From the NCBI GenBank assembly GCA_021030905.1, contig JAGFMI010000005.1:496001-560000 (forward strand): 64,000 nucleotides of DNA, read 5' to 3'. The translations under genes were made by a program, and so were the position numbers. Positions 35,501 to 44,776 of the stretch are shown here, piece after piece. The notes beneath the pieces were generated by a model that was given only the letters and a program-made list of their open reading frames with translations, ran no database searches and was not told the origin of the DNA. The DNA is from Pyrenula massariospora. Taxonomy: Eukaryota > Ascomycota > Eurotiomycetes > Pyrenulales > Pyrenulaceae. The stretch's first letter is position 1. Every line of letters starts with the position of its first letter.

Positions 35501-37372
35501 GGCGATGCGCTGATGCAGAGCCATGACGAAGTCAGGGTGTCAGCAATACGTCTCCTCTCGGCTATTATTAAGTTACCTTTACAGGAATTAGACGACAATG
35601 CCAAATTATTCATTATTGAAGCTGTCAAAGTCGTGAAAGAGTCGGTCAGCACTAATTCTGAACCAGCGCAAGCAGCTTTGAAGCTTCTTGCCGCGTATCT
35701 CAGGGAAAGACGGCAAGTCACCATTCGCGAATCGGATTTAGCATATCTTTTGCACCGAATCACGCCGGACCTTGAAGAGCCTGATCGACAAGGAGTAACA
35801 TTCAATTTCATTAAAGCAGTCCTTGCCCGGAAATTTGCCTTACCCGAAGTATATGAGTTGATGGATAAGGTGGCTGTCATGATGGTCACTAACCATTCTC
35901 GTAACGCCCGAGACGTTGCGAGAGGCGCTTACGTGCACTTTTTGTTGGAATACCCCCAGGCAAAAAGTCGATGGGCTAAGCAAATCAAATTCTTGGTGAA
36001 GAATCTTGAGTACGAGCACGCAGAAGGGCGCCAGTCTGTCATGGAGGCAGTCAACACTTTAATGTCAAAGTGCCGGGGTGAGGTCGCCAACGACATAATT
36101 GACGGTCACTTCATACCTTTAGTTTTGCTACTATCGAATGATGAATCACAAAATTGTCGCGAAATGGCCGGAACCTTGCTTGTTCTGTTTTTGGAACGGT
36201 CGGGTGACGAGAAATCGAAAGTTTTGATGAACCCAATTCGCCACTGGCTCCAGCAACACGAGAACATTGCGCTTAGGACGGCCGGCATGCAAGTCTACAA
36301 TTTGTTCTTTGATGCGACCAATGTCAACAAGAAGTCCGAAACTCTGTTTGTGCGATCGTGCTTGTTCGACATAATTCGTGCACAAGCTGTTATTGAAGAC
36401 GAAGGAGCTTGGGAACTAGTTTTCAATGCTCTACAGTTGCTGTCGAAGCTTTGTACCTCTGATCCAGAAATGATCATGGATCAGGACTTTGCAGGTGAAT
36501 GGTTCAGGATAGGAATGCTCCTGAGCCACATACATCCATGGGTACAAGCCGTTGCAGCTGGCTTATTTGGTAAACTATTTCACGATTTGGCTAGAGTCAA
36601 CGCGAGTGCTGGCCTTGGCTCCTTGCCTCTTGTTGGATCCGGCGGCTTGCGGCTCGATGAGGAAATGATGTTTGATGTATTGCGTTCAAGTGTATCCGTT
36701 CTCCAGAGGAATTCGCTCAACAAAGATTTGTCCTCGCAAACAGTTCGAAATCTGGTGTTTTTAGGCCGTTGCTTCAAAGATAACAACTTAACGATGCCTG
36801 CCGTGAAGGAACCGGCGCAGTTGCCATTTGAAGACCCTACTAACGGATCCGAAGCAGAATATAGCAGAGGACTTGCACTTCATTACCTGTTTCATCGAGC
36901 AGCGATTGTCTTGAGGACAGAATCAAGCGTGTCCAAGGCCTCTGGATTTCTCCCTCGGATCTCTGGTTTGCAACTGCTTACAGCGCTGTGCCATCACACT
37001 GACGCGGAGCTGCTAAAGCCCTGCCTACATGAAATCCTTCTCCCTCTGCAACACCTGGCTGATCCATCAACGCCTTCACCAAGTTCCTTGAATGAAGAAT
37101 TCCAGGCGTCATACAAGGCATTGGTGGCTGGGTCTCACGAGCTGCTCGAAAACTTGCAGAAGAAATTAGGCACCACAGAATATATTGCGCAGATGAGTGA
37201 AGCGCAGAAATCCATTCGAGAGCGGAGAGAAGACCGCAGGACGAAGAGGAAGATCGAGGCGGTGGTCAATCCTGAGAAGCATGGCAAGGATAAGAAGAAG
37301 AAAGCAGATAGGAAGAAGACAAGGAACAAGGAGAAAAGCATGGAGTTTAGGAGTAGGCGGAGAGGGTGGTAG
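29546..37372 (+). CDS. utp20: U3 snoRNP component Utp20 (DRIM family)
   Basis: This is a giant HEAT-repeat scaffold of the small-subunit processome, working in the nucleolus in 18S rRNA maturation. It is a single exon of 2608 residues, within the normal size of about 2500-2800. The N-terminus has the conserved HKFEPFSQRIARLRID region. After it the block from CLDHWKDLNVTKTFTEF to SLPQLLYHADKLYQLL matches Utp20 orthologues. The middle (about 850-1500) corresponds to the DRIM domain, and alpha-helical repeats fill the rest. The last 70 residues are a lysine-rich tail (KDKKKKADRKKTRNKEK) suited to nucleolar targeting and RNA contact. Its long uninterrupted frame contrasts with the intron-rich cluster genes to the left and marks the edge of the conserved block. 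Confidence 0.96.
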   Translation: MVAATSKKPSKASLHIRAGGTTTKKNHKFEPFSQRIARLRIDPIHRTRSNSLAIANHASESHFRACLDHWKDLNVTKTFTEFCRTASPLCESLPQLLYHADKLYQLLSESIGKRDVLAAEPLFSLLAEFAHDLGASFEKYFLEAVSLAASVAASHDAPEVIKWSFTCLAWIFKFLSRLLVPDLRPLFNVMLPYLGNVRQKSHVIRFTAESIVYLLRKAASKYEYNPKPLDNAVSFLLEALANVQDGRDRQSLSKSLMTLFSEAISGVESSLHSSGSSLFRCLLIQACEDANAVPLRIPVIKGTLINLIHKSNAAGILPAAETVWNYCSQIRISDQKQLSCLVELLLVLVATRKGSRIGSWKASHESVIMILTASHKPLEVSKELLARVQILVAQSIVASPMSDLLPVLNVYVDAMLSEHNSTQFLFCANLVADLDQERFQKLLLSPLQQFVASHWQDSPIGLCHLVRQLQTAETLNSRHWLSFLNQIPSAWEDWMLQIVESSVSTMTEVALQDTLLHNLCIMSSSKSLRPRLSRILHGRIICALASASCRSLENDFAVGQGLKAYIREAMKLASLDKNLFHPLIDAASGWHDYAPFLEGLAEYFAAVSGYDVLARDRQESLAKVLIENLLRPELRLRLSSLELLKRLYGKDNSPVEEALSTASEILNTPYSLHTVRQTSMMVRRLPALQKQIDQGLAALNIIPHLCLGMLTSNVPQLVDDICQVISAVCEERATEDAVASVVLAWSAADPQVSILKSSTAPEAAESEPQELLTEFQCFNLERIEKAASRRFSEYHNIDLSLVAAFEVENRDSITGTTFLRSVALRVLNALPSLAEKRSKVVVPLLLSSISDGPIEEERSNSRIKPEMRNEISNVSPWTPVDRKAILQVFSQFVNPKALYRSCDVYHYLLNSLTTGDNETQKLALKAIGTWKSAAVKPYQEEITDLADGAKLKEQLTKLHEDKIGSSFIQAEHREEVVPIILSVLYGQMLNKGGARGSRGDQEDKRKAILRAIFRMRNHDIEQFISIALGPLANQDISIDAPTRNTDLRRDLLSNQQQYGLLNMVLSILETQKANIAQYSERLLNATLYCLLQACWTSSTRGGNTVDKNKTSDSLSRRNRRTGIQCLNLLFKTCPDLNWERYVPLIFSELVTPRLDDFPIETAQGISGLLQLFSTWASSPSYFPFLAEYETSLLDVLIDCVLVPSAQDSVKIFILDQIFTQLAHGLRQSLQESDHIGISGSTEIYNNVLNPHMGHILTQLSLLIEKAENIALLDSGVSTLCSLTHFANAPSVARKVLIIIPRLLLQDFRRINPKIKTFLLQAMRNLLTVPSIDIGPELRRTILESVSVSFGYLKLYSSRSVLCEILTLIAETSLDAKAAEICADLNALSTARLDSIDYDRRLGAFNTINKAASDLIASAQWLPIIQNLIFFAKDAEDFAIRSNAIATLRYSIEYDYSSCDNSAVNLMRTVLMPALKKGIREKSETVRADHVGLMGLLVSRRSDWPELSDMVGLLANNDEEASFFNNILHIQQHRRLRAIRRLVGEIEQGKLRSSNITSFFLPLLERFIFDQELAEKDHSLVGQSIEAIGILLKWVEWHQFKAIFLKFKRLMLSEDHAEKNTVRLVTTAADALHHAISLKPQGDCLDEEQVDVNPSVPRSHLSLTLPPIEKIAPELMKTIIPDLASFVHHKDETELSLRIPVCLALGKLVVALDASQQDQVLPPLFLDIACILRSRSQDSRDTARRTLGELVGILGPSCLSFVLKELRTALSRGYQLHVLSYTVHSIIVSNEQRLQPGDLDECLESLVAIVMDDIFGMVGQEKDAEEYTSKMKEVKSSKSFDTMELLAKSITISHLVKLITPLRSLLTNSLSPKQSRQIDELFRRIGVGLTRNPAAGARDSLIFTYQLIQTSYTYDTSGIKGSSAAKVVNDQRVLAPVASDHRPLSGGSNIVPHKLMRFALDTVRLILQKHEALCTAENVHGFIAIIGDALMQSHDEVRVSAIRLLSAIIKLPLQELDDNAKLFIIEAVKVVKESVSTNSEPAQAALKLLAAYLRERRQVTIRESDLAYLLHRITPDLEEPDRQGVTFNFIKAVLARKFALPEVYELMDKVAVMMVTNHSRNARDVARGAYVHFLLEYPQAKSRWAKQIKFLVKNLEYEHAEGRQSVMEAVNTLMSKCRGEVANDIIDGHFIPLVLLLSNDESQNCREMAGTLLVLFLERSGDEKSKVLMNPIRHWLQQHENIALRTAGMQVYNLFFDATNVNKKSETLFVRSCLFDIIRAQAVIEDEGAWELVFNALQLLSKLCTSDPEMIMDQDFAGEWFRIGMLLSHIHPWVQAVAAGLFGKLFHDLARVNASAGLGSLPLVGSGGLRLDEEMMFDVLRSSVSVLQRNSLNKDLSSQTVRNLVFLGRCFKDNNLTMPAVKEPAQLPFEDPTNGSEAEYSRGLALHYLFHRAAIVLRTESSVSKASGFLPRISGLQLLTALCHHTDAELLKPCLHEILLPLQHLADPSTPSPSSLNEEFQASYKALVAGSHELLENLQKKLGTTEYIAQMSEAQKSIRERREDRRTKRKIEAVVNPEKHGKDKKKKADRKKTRNKEKSMEFRSRRRGW

Positions 37373-37746
37373 AGTTTGTACTTTGATTTTGGCGGTTGCA
37401 TAGCGACGGCGTACAATCTCATGGCACGGGTGGAAGGGCTTCAGATAGAGAATTGCTTTTGGACATGAACGCTCGGTAGCGAAGAAGACCTCAGTATTGA
37501 CGCACATCATGATTGACAAGGTTGAGTGAGGTGTGAATCATTCGTTTATCTATATTCGACAAAGGTAGCTTCCCGTAGGAAGAAAAATCAACCAGTTCTC
37601 CTTTTTCCACATTTCCCACAGAAGTCAACAAACAACCAAAAAGCCATGCCTATTAAGTCCCAACGCCAAAAATGCGTCTTTTAGCCATTTCAAGTACAAA
37701 ACTGTCAAAATATCTGCCCAGAAGTGTAGAAGAATCTCAAGCTCTT
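37373..37746. other. Convergent 3' flanks of utp20 and zim17
   Basis: This 374-bp gap is shared by the 3' untranslated regions of two converging genes. No other feature was seen. Confidence 0.5.
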
Positions 37747-38415
37747 TCATGGCCCAATCTGCGCCCTCTGACTCTCCACTTCCTCAATGCCACCCTCTTT
37801 CACCCTCTCCGTCTGCGTCCCATCCTCCCAAAACTCCACGTCCTTCCCATCTTGTGTTCCCAGCGTTCCTTTCTTCACAAGTTCGCCATGTTTTTTCATG
37901 ATCTCCTCCAGATCTACCGGCTCATCCATGAAAATCTTCAAGTGGTCGCTGATGATATGCCGGCTCTTGCATGAAGGGCAGGATATCACGATGGTCCCCT
38001 TGTGATAGCCATGTTTAGAGATCTTGTGCGAGGAGCGCACCTGGCAAGGTTTGCAGGTGAATGTCAGTTCGTAGTGGTCGGTGGTAGGGAAAGACTGAGG
38101 TTTTTGCGGAGATGAGGTGGAGGTACTTTGGGAAGGAGTTGATGAATCTTCGGATGATGGTGAATTGGAAGGCGCGGATGATGGGGAGTGGTTGGAAGAT
38201 GAAGATGAAGATGAAGATTCAGGATATCCTGTGGAGACGTTCGCCTGGAACTGGGAGGTTTGAAAAGCTCGGGAGATCAGTGGAGGGAAGGGTGGAGGTT
38301 TTGGAAGGTTTGCGGAGGGAGCGACGGAGCGGAGATTCCGGCGCGATTGCGGTGGAAAGGCTCTGGATCGGGCGATCAGAAATCCTTGTCGATATGTTGG
38401 CCTGAGTGACTTCAT
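37747..38415 (-). CDS. zim17: DNL-type zinc-finger protein, mitochondrial Hsp70 co-chaperone (Zim17/Hep1)
   Basis: It keeps mitochondrial Hsp70 soluble and supports protein import in the matrix. It is a single exon of 222 residues. The start at 38415 (MKSLRPTYRQ) is chosen because it yields an arginine-rich, acid-free leader of about 40 residues typical of a mitochondrial presequence; the frame extends upstream but without such a leader. A Ser/Pro-rich low-complexity spacer (about 70-115) precedes the zinc ribbon, with cysteine pairs CKPC and CPSC about 25 residues apart. The DNL signature after the second pair reads SDHLKIF, so Asn is replaced by His. The C-terminal part is charged. It is divergently arranged with cul3. 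Confidence 0.9.
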   Translation of the reverse strand: MKSLRPTYRQGFLIARSRAFPPQSRRNLRSVAPSANLPKPPPFPPLISRAFQTSQFQANVSTGYPESSSSSSSSNHSPSSAPSNSPSSEDSSTPSQSTSTSSPQKPQSFPTTDHYELTFTCKPCQVRSSHKISKHGYHKGTIVISCPSCKSRHIISDHLKIFMDEPVDLEEIMKKHGELVKKGTLGTQDGKDVEFWEDGTQTERVKEGGIEEVESQRAQIGP

Positions 38416-38868
38416 TGCGAGTAGAAGGTGGTTGAAGTTGAACTTCCAGTGAAGCTGGTGAAGTGCGAAGAAATGCGCAGGCAAAGAAAAACGGCGCCAC
38501 TGACGCCACAGTTGAGGCTTCAAAATAAGCTTTTTGGAGGCTAACCAGATCCATGGCTGTGGGGGAGCCTGGCCGTGGACTGTGGAGACGTCGTTTCGCC
38601 GCACATTCACCGAGATGCTGATTTGAAGTGAGGGAAGAGGAGGAAGCTGGCTCACCGGCTGGCATCCAAATCATGAGCTTCTGTATAGATATGTTTAGCG
38701 CCGTAGCAGCAAATGTTCACTGTACCTACCAACAAGCTCTTCGACCACCAGCCGCCCTTGAATGATCGACCTCTTTCTGTCCGAAACATTGACTTTGCCC
38801 AGCACACGCAGCGAGGCTCGCAAACCGATTGATCACATATAATTGGAAAAAAAGAAAAGCTAGCAAAA
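38416..38868. promoter_or_regulatory. Divergent promoter of zim17 and cul3
   Basis: This 453-bp region lies between the two outward-facing starts. It also carries minus-strand frame continuing upstream of zim17 that I treat as leader. No distinctive site was recognised. Confidence 0.45.
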
Positions 38869-41723
38869 ATGCTCGCGCAGAGGGGGCGTGGGAAAATACG
38901 GGCTCCCAAGAAGGTAAGTGAACGGCCAGGTCGAGTGAGCTCATGTGTAGTTGGGTGTGGTGCGATGAATGACTGAGGTCCGAATTCACTCTCGTCTCAC
39001 TTCCCATTATAAGGCGCCCGGTCTCGTATTTTCCTCGCGGATATATGTCCACATCGTCTCTCTTGAGCCACCAACCCCGAGCTTTGAATTCTATGCAACG
39101 TTTCTCACTGCTCTCAAAGCTCTCTCGCTAACATGTTGTCTTGTAAACAGAGTCTCGTGATGAGAAATGATGACGTGGACCTCGAAAAAAACTGGCAGGA
39201 GCTTTCAACTGCCATTGAAGAAATCCATACACAGAACGCCTCGGAATTATCCTTCGAAGGTCTTTACAGAAATGCTTACCGCCTCGTGTTAAAAAAGATG
39301 GGGGACGAGTTGCACTCACGTGTGGTACATTGGGAAGAAGCGTTTCTTCAGGACCGAGTGCGGACCGACATCACACAAAATATTACCTCTAGTATTCTGC
39401 TAGCTGCACTTGGAGAGGCAGATATAGCGACGACAGAGAGGAAGGATGCCGGTGAACGATTTCTCAGGGCATCAAGAGGAGCCTATTCCACGCACGCGAT
39501 TTGTATGGGGATGATCACAGACGTTCTGATGTACATGGTACGAAATCCACGTCAACATCCCGTTGTCTTCGAACAACGAGCTTCTATAGTGCAAACAGGC
39601 TAAAATCATAAATCTTAGGATCGCGTTTGTTGTCGCGATAGAGGCAGGCCATCCATATACACGACGGCAATGGACTTATTTCGACGGAAAGTCCTCAACA
39701 CCCCTATTAATGCGAACACCCTCCTTACGACTATGGAGATTCTGCTGTCTGTGATCCTCAGTATGGTGCAGCTTGAGCGCAACGGCGAAATTATAGATCG
39801 TACGCTCATTAGAGGATGTGTGGAATCATTTGAAGGGCTATACGAATCTCTCTCCGAAGACGAAAACACTAAAATCTATCTCACCGTTTTTGAGCCAAGA
39901 TTTCTAGAAGCAAGCGCTGAATTTTACAGCAACGAGGGGCTTTCTTTGGTGAGAAGCGCCGACGCTGGAACATTTTGCAAACATGCCAAGAAACGTCTGA
40001 GAGAAGAGGAGGAGAGATGCAAGCAAACACTTTCAATGGTGACAGGACCTAAAATCCAGAAGGTAGTCGAACAACGACTGATTGGCCAACACATTAAAGA
40101 TGTGATCGAAATGGAAGGCACCGGTGTGAAGCATATGCTAGATACGGAACGTATCGATGATCTTTCCAACGTGTTTGAGCTGATTTCAAGGGTGGACGCA
40201 AAAAAGGAACTTTTGAGAATCGAAATGCAACATTGCATCATCACTCTAGGGAAGATGATCAACGAGAACGCCGGCGCAGTGCTCAGTGCACCGCCAAAAT
40301 CTGCTATCGACACAACAGCAATCAACGGTGCCAAGAAACCTGCAGAAAAGCCCCTCAATCAGCAGACGGCCGCTGCGATCCAGTGGGTGGAAGATGTATT
40401 GAAACTTAAATCAAAATATTACAGCATATGGGCACGTGCATTCAAGAGAGACACCCATCTTGAGAAAGGCCTTGAGATCAGCTTTCAGGAATTCATCAAC
40501 GCAAATTCTAGGAGCCCGGAGCATCTTTCGCTATTTCTTGACGAGTATCTGAAGAAGGGTGTAAAGGGCAAGACAGACGACGAAATTGATGTCCTTCTCG
40601 ACAACGGTATCACACTTCTACAGTACATTGCGGACAAGGACCTGTTTGAGACGTATTACAAGAAGCATCTGTCTCGAAGGTTGTTGATGAAGCGGTCTGC
40701 TAGCATGGATCTCGAACGTGGAATGATAGCCAAGATGAAATTGAAGGTCGGAAATCAGTTTACGCAGAAATTGGAGGCAATGTTCAGAGACATGGCGACA
40801 TCCGATGATTTGACTGCCGGCTACAAGGAGTATGTATCCAGCCTTGGTGATCCCGATCCCACCCGGATCGAGCTTGAAGCCAGCGTTCTGACTAGCACCA
40901 TGTGGCCCATTGAGCACATGGTGCGTGCCGAGCAAGATGGTCAGCCAAGGCAGAAGTGCATATTCCCCCCAGCTGTCGATCGTGTTCGAGAGGGATTCGA
41001 ACAATTCTATCTCCGAAAACACAACGGAAGAGCTCTTTCATGGCAAGGCAATATGGGAACGGCAGATGTTCGCCTGACCTTCAAGAAGCCTGGCACCGAG
41101 AAGACCATTAAGCACGAGCTTAATGTATCAACGTTTGCCATGCTTGTACTCCTGCTATTTAACGACCTGCCATCCGATCAGTCGCTCAGCTTCGAGGAGA
41201 TCCAAGCAAGAACTGGCATTCCCGAGAGCGAGCTGATCAGGAACCTTCAGTCTCTAGCCCTGAATCCGAAGACGAAAGTCCTGAGAAAAGAGCCGAAAGG
41301 CAAAGAAATCGAACCATCAGACCGGTTCTTCTTCAACGAAGATTTCCACAGCTTGTACTATAAAGTCAAGATTGGTGTCGTCAGCAACAGCGCCAGCAAG
41401 CTCGAGAGTGTTCAGGAACGGGCCGAGACAGAAAAGAGAACTAATGAGGAGCGCGGCGGTGCCATTGAGGCTGCTGTGGTCCGTGTAATGAAGTAAGTGA
41501 CCCAACTCTCTTCCTTTCCCCAATTAGACGGTTGAACAATATTTTTAGACAACGGAAACATCTATCGCACCAACGTCTCATGACAGAGGTCATCGGCCAA
41601 TTATCGTCTCGCTTCCAGCCTGACGTGCCGATGATCAAGGCTAGGATTGAGAGCCTGATTGAGCGGGAATACATTGAGCGGGCTGAGGATACGGAGCTAG
41701 CGTCGTACAACTACCTTGCTTAA
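38869..41723 (+). CDS. cul3: Cullin-3 scaffold of BTB ubiquitin ligases
   Basis: It forms the rigid backbone of CRL3 ubiquitin ligases, binding BTB adaptors at its N-terminus and Rbx1 at its C-terminus. It has four exons (38869-38913, 39151-39537, 39619-41492, 41549-41723), 826 residues. The 45-nt first exon encodes MLAQRGRGKIRAPKK, matching the conserved basic start of Cul3, and is followed by a long 237-bp intron. Cullin repeats run to about 400, and the cullin-homology domain follows (LFETYYKKHLSRRLL, STMWP). The C-terminal winged helix has the neddylation motif VVRVMKQRK and ends with the cullin signature YNYLA. The neddylated lysine should be Lys769, whose codon is split by the last 56-bp intron. 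Length and motifs are normal. Confidence 0.95.
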
Positions 41724-42178
41724 AACTAAAGGATGGAATTTTGCTAAATTGTGTGTTGTCACTTGGTGTGGAAAGAGCACATTTTTGGGACTTCTGGCAA
41801 TAGGCGCAACCATCTAGGTGGGCATCTGAGAAAGGCTCATTGACTGCAACGAGGACCAAAAGCGCGTATCTTGTTGACGTTCGAATTTGATAGGTCACGG
41901 ATCGGCGCAGGTGACACTGCTGTAGATGAAAAAATATCCAGAATCCATGACAACTGATATGTCAATTCTGATTTTGTCAATTTGCACATTTGCGTCCGGT
42001 TTTGTCCAGATCAATAATTGGCGTGGAAGCCTGGCGGATGGGCTGAGCCGACCACTTTGTGGCAATACGTATCCAGCATCCCCGAATGCCACCGGGCAGC
42101 AACCCCGATCCCCTCTACCTCATCTTCGCTCTCCGCTGCATTATTTTCGTCCTCCCCATCAGCCGCCATCTCCTTTAC
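41724..42178. other. Convergent 3' flanks of cul3 and apn1
   Basis: This 455-bp stretch lies between converging genes. Pyrimidine-rich sequence near the apn1 end gives long chance frames on the plus strand. No feature is supported. Confidence 0.45.
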
Positions 42179-43777
42179 CTACGCAGTAAACATCCCCACC
42201 AAGCTCTTCTGCCCCTTCTCCGTCTTTTCTGCTTTCTTCTTCCTCTTCTTCTCAGACTCCTCTACCTGTTTCTGCACTTTCACCCTCTCCGCCTTACCTT
42301 TGTCACTCAATTCCTTTTCCAGCCTCTTGAACTCCTCACTCTCGACATCCATGCCCACCAAACTCTCCAACAATTTGATCTCTCGTGCCCAGACATTCCT
42401 ATCCTCCAACGTCTTCTTCCCCTTCGCATCCGACGGATCGGGCCTCTCGCACGGCGTCTCCAGAATCAGCGGCATCCCCTCGAACCGCTTGTCATTCATG
42501 ACATTGTGGAACGCGCGGAGCCCGAGAAAGCCCAGCCCGATGTTCTGGTGCAGGTCCCGCTTGCTGTCGAGCGGGGCCTTCGAGTCATTGATGTGCAGCC
42601 CTTTGAGGTACTTGAAGCCGACCGTCTTGTCAAAGTCGTCCCAGACGGAGGCGTAGGTTGAGGGGGAGCGGAGGTCGTATCCCGCGGCGAAGGCGTGGCA
42701 CGTGTCGATGCAGACGCCGATGCGGTCGCGGTGTGCGGGCTCGATCTGGGCGATGATGTCGCGGAGGTCGGAGAAGGTGGAGCCGATCACTGTGCCCGAG
42801 CCGGCGGCGTTCTCGAGGACGGGGATCACGGTCTTGGTGCTAGAGAGGGCCTTGTTGAGCTGCCCGGCAAGGCGCGAGATGGCGGAGGGGAGGGGTGTGC
42901 CGCATGCGGCTCCGGGGTGGAAGTTGTAGAGCTTGATTCCGAGGGCTTCGCAACGGCGGAGGTCGTCGAGGAATGCGCTATAGGCCTGCTCGGCTTTGGC
43001 GGGGTCTTGTTGAGCGAGATTGACAAGGTAGGAGCCGTGGGGCATGACAACACGAGATGCGTCGTAGGATTGTTCTTTGCATCGTGCAACGAAGGCGTCA
43101 CGGTTTGTGTCTGCGAGCGGCGGGTTGTCCCACTTGCGCTGGGACTTGAGGAAGAGGGCAAAGGCGTTGCCGCCGATGTGGCGGGCATTGGTAATAGAAT
43201 TTTCGACGCCTTTAGCCATGGAGACGTGCGCTCCGACAAGCATGCGCATCCCAGAAGAACGAATGCCTAGAGGCATGGCTTCCGCTTCTTTCTCTTCCTT
43301 GGTCTTACGCCGTTTCTTGGGGGTGTCTTCAACGTCTCCGTTTTCTACATTGTCAGAGCCAATGTCACTCTCTTGTAGCACTTCCTTCTTCCTAATAGCC
43401 TTTTTCCCAGGGCTCGTCGCCTTCTTTGCCTTTGGTTTGACCTCATCGATGTCTTCATCTATGGCATCATCGTGCTCACCAATACCGGACTCGGCTTCTG
43501 GTCTCTGAGGGGCTTTTGGCTGGCCTTTCGATCGCTTAGGCGTAACCTGAGTCTCTACCTGGTCTGTCACTTCAAGCACGGTCGCACTAGCTCTGGGGAC
43601 ACTGTCTCCAGCTTTGAATGTGGTGTGTTGTTGGGCTTTCCGAATTTTCTTGGGGGTAATGGACTGTGGAACGTCATCAACCCGCTGTCGCTTTCTCTTT
43701 GTAGGAGAGACCAATTCCGAGGCTTCGGTGACGGTCACGTCGGCGTCAGAGGCACGCTCCCGCTTAGGTCTAGGCAT
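42179..43777 (-). CDS. apn1: AP endonuclease of the endonuclease IV family
   Basis: It cleaves DNA 5' to abasic sites and removes 3' blocks in base excision repair, in nucleus and mitochondria. It is a single exon of 532 residues. The first 185 residues are basic, with KRKR clusters likely to direct nuclear entry, and are longer than in bacterial Nfo. The TIM-barrel follows, with metal ligands visible in LVGAHVSMAKG, NFHPG, VLENAAGSG, GVCIDTCHAFAAGYD, HINDSK and HQNIGLG, and the final Glu in LILETPC. The C-terminal 70 residues are a lysine/glutamate helix ending QKSLVGMFTA, which is close to a PCNA-binding PIP box (Q-x-x-L-x-x-M-F). The start at 43777 is the first ATG and is followed by a basic, nuclear-looking segment. 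Confidence 0.95.
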   Translation of the reverse strand: MPRPKRERASDADVTVTEASELVSPTKRKRQRVDDVPQSITPKKIRKAQQHTTFKAGDSVPRASATVLEVTDQVETQVTPKRSKGQPKAPQRPEAESGIGEHDDAIDEDIDEVKPKAKKATSPGKKAIRKKEVLQESDIGSDNVENGDVEDTPKKRRKTKEEKEAEAMPLGIRSSGMRMLVGAHVSMAKGVENSITNARHIGGNAFALFLKSQRKWDNPPLADTNRDAFVARCKEQSYDASRVVMPHGSYLVNLAQQDPAKAEQAYSAFLDDLRRCEALGIKLYNFHPGAACGTPLPSAISRLAGQLNKALSSTKTVIPVLENAAGSGTVIGSTFSDLRDIIAQIEPAHRDRIGVCIDTCHAFAAGYDLRSPSTYASVWDDFDKTVGFKYLKGLHINDSKAPLDSKRDLHQNIGLGFLGLRAFHNVMNDKRFEGMPLILETPCERPDPSDAKGKKTLEDRNVWAREIKLLESLVGMDVESEEFKRLEKELSDKGKAERVKVQKQVEESEKKRKKKAEKTEKGQKSLVGMFTA

Positions 43778-44347
43778 GACACCGAATGAAAAGCTAGGAA
43801 AGTATTAGACAAGATCAAGTGTTTTGACTAAAGTCGTAAATTAGGTCTTGCGTTTCAATTTCACATCCATGAATCTGGCAGTTCCAAGCGGACCTTGGCG
43901 ACGCGTAGAAACGCGACACGCGCCCCTCGGCCATTTACTTCAGAAAAGGCCGACCAAAGTCTGCTCACGCTTGCGACCTTCCACATCACGAGTCTCTCCT
44001 CGAAGTACTTATTCTGATCGCCACCCTGGCCCCTGAAACATTGACCCAAGGTTCATGTAGATTCCAATATCCTCAAAGTGTAGAAGATTGAGAGCAGCTA
44101 TTGAAAACGAAAGATGTTGAATCCATAGAAAAGAATGCACTTCTAATCCGTTCCTGTTCATATCAACCGGACGAAGCACCTTCTGAGATCCAGCAACTAC
44201 GCCGCGATTCCCACATAATCTTCTTACTCCATATTTATCGCGTAATGCTACCCAACCCAGTTCCAACCTTCACAATTGGCGGCTGTGCCAAAATCGGCGC
44301 ACAATCACTCCTCGCCTTCTCGGCCCATTCAGACTTTCCATTTTCCA
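43778..44347. other. Intergenic: apn1 promoter and 3' flank of the ABM-like gene
   Basis: This 570-bp gap lies between two minus-strand genes. Short overlapping frames on both strands have no family signal. Confidence 0.45.
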
Positions 44348-44776
44348 TCATTGCTTGGAGGCTCGTCCATCTACATCCTCCATTAGCCCTGACCTCAATC
44401 GGTTGGTTAGGATGAAGGGAAAGTACTCCTGGAAGATGGCGATTTCGCCCTCAACAGCGCTCTCTGTCCAGCCCTTTTCAAAATTGGCAACATCGAGGGT
44501 CTTGGTGACACTCAAACCAAGACAGTTGGGAGCAGATTGGTGGTGACTGATGGAGTCAAGGCAGATTTTCTCGAGCTGGAAAAGTGAGTTAGCAGGACCA
44601 GGTAGCGGTTTGCGTTGCAGTAGCCTAGGAAAGAGGGCTGGTTGGATAGGGGGATCACGTGAAGAGATAGGTTATGCACTAGAATGACAGATGAATGCGT
44701 GCATAGGACATACTTCGGCCAACTTCCCCGGCTGTGGGGTCATTATGATGACGGCATGAACCTTTTCAGAAGCCAT
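44348..44776 (-). CDS. Small ABM-like dimeric alpha/beta-barrel protein
   Basis: There are two exons, 44776-44714 and 44575-44348, around a 138-bp intron, giving 96 residues. The opening MASEKVHAVIIMTPQPGK and the late strand GEIAIFQEYFP match the first and last strands of antibiotic-biosynthesis-monooxygenase (ABM) domain proteins, which form small ferredoxin-like dimers. Between them is a helix (LEKICLDSISHHQS) and a strand (CLGLSVTKTL). The exact splice is inferred from frame and a CTAAC branch before TTTTCCAG. Such stand-alone proteins act in quinone oxidation, heme handling or have no known role, and there are no residues here that decide between these. It is far from the metabolite cluster, so a cluster role is not supported. 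Confidence 0.7.

Noticed and set aside
38219-38674. 151-codon minus-strand frame over the start of the zim17 gene
   Set aside because: It overlaps the zim17 presequence region in another frame and has no family signal.
42018-42661. Two long overlapping plus-strand frames of about 200 codons
   Set aside because: They run antisense to the well-supported apn1 gene and show only the pyrimidine-rich shadow of its lysine/glutamate tail.
44654-44664. Further CACGTG words (for example near 8392, 25015 and 44654)
   Set aside because: Single six- to eight-base words without paired arms occur by chance at this frequency; one is inside a coding exon and one inside an intron.
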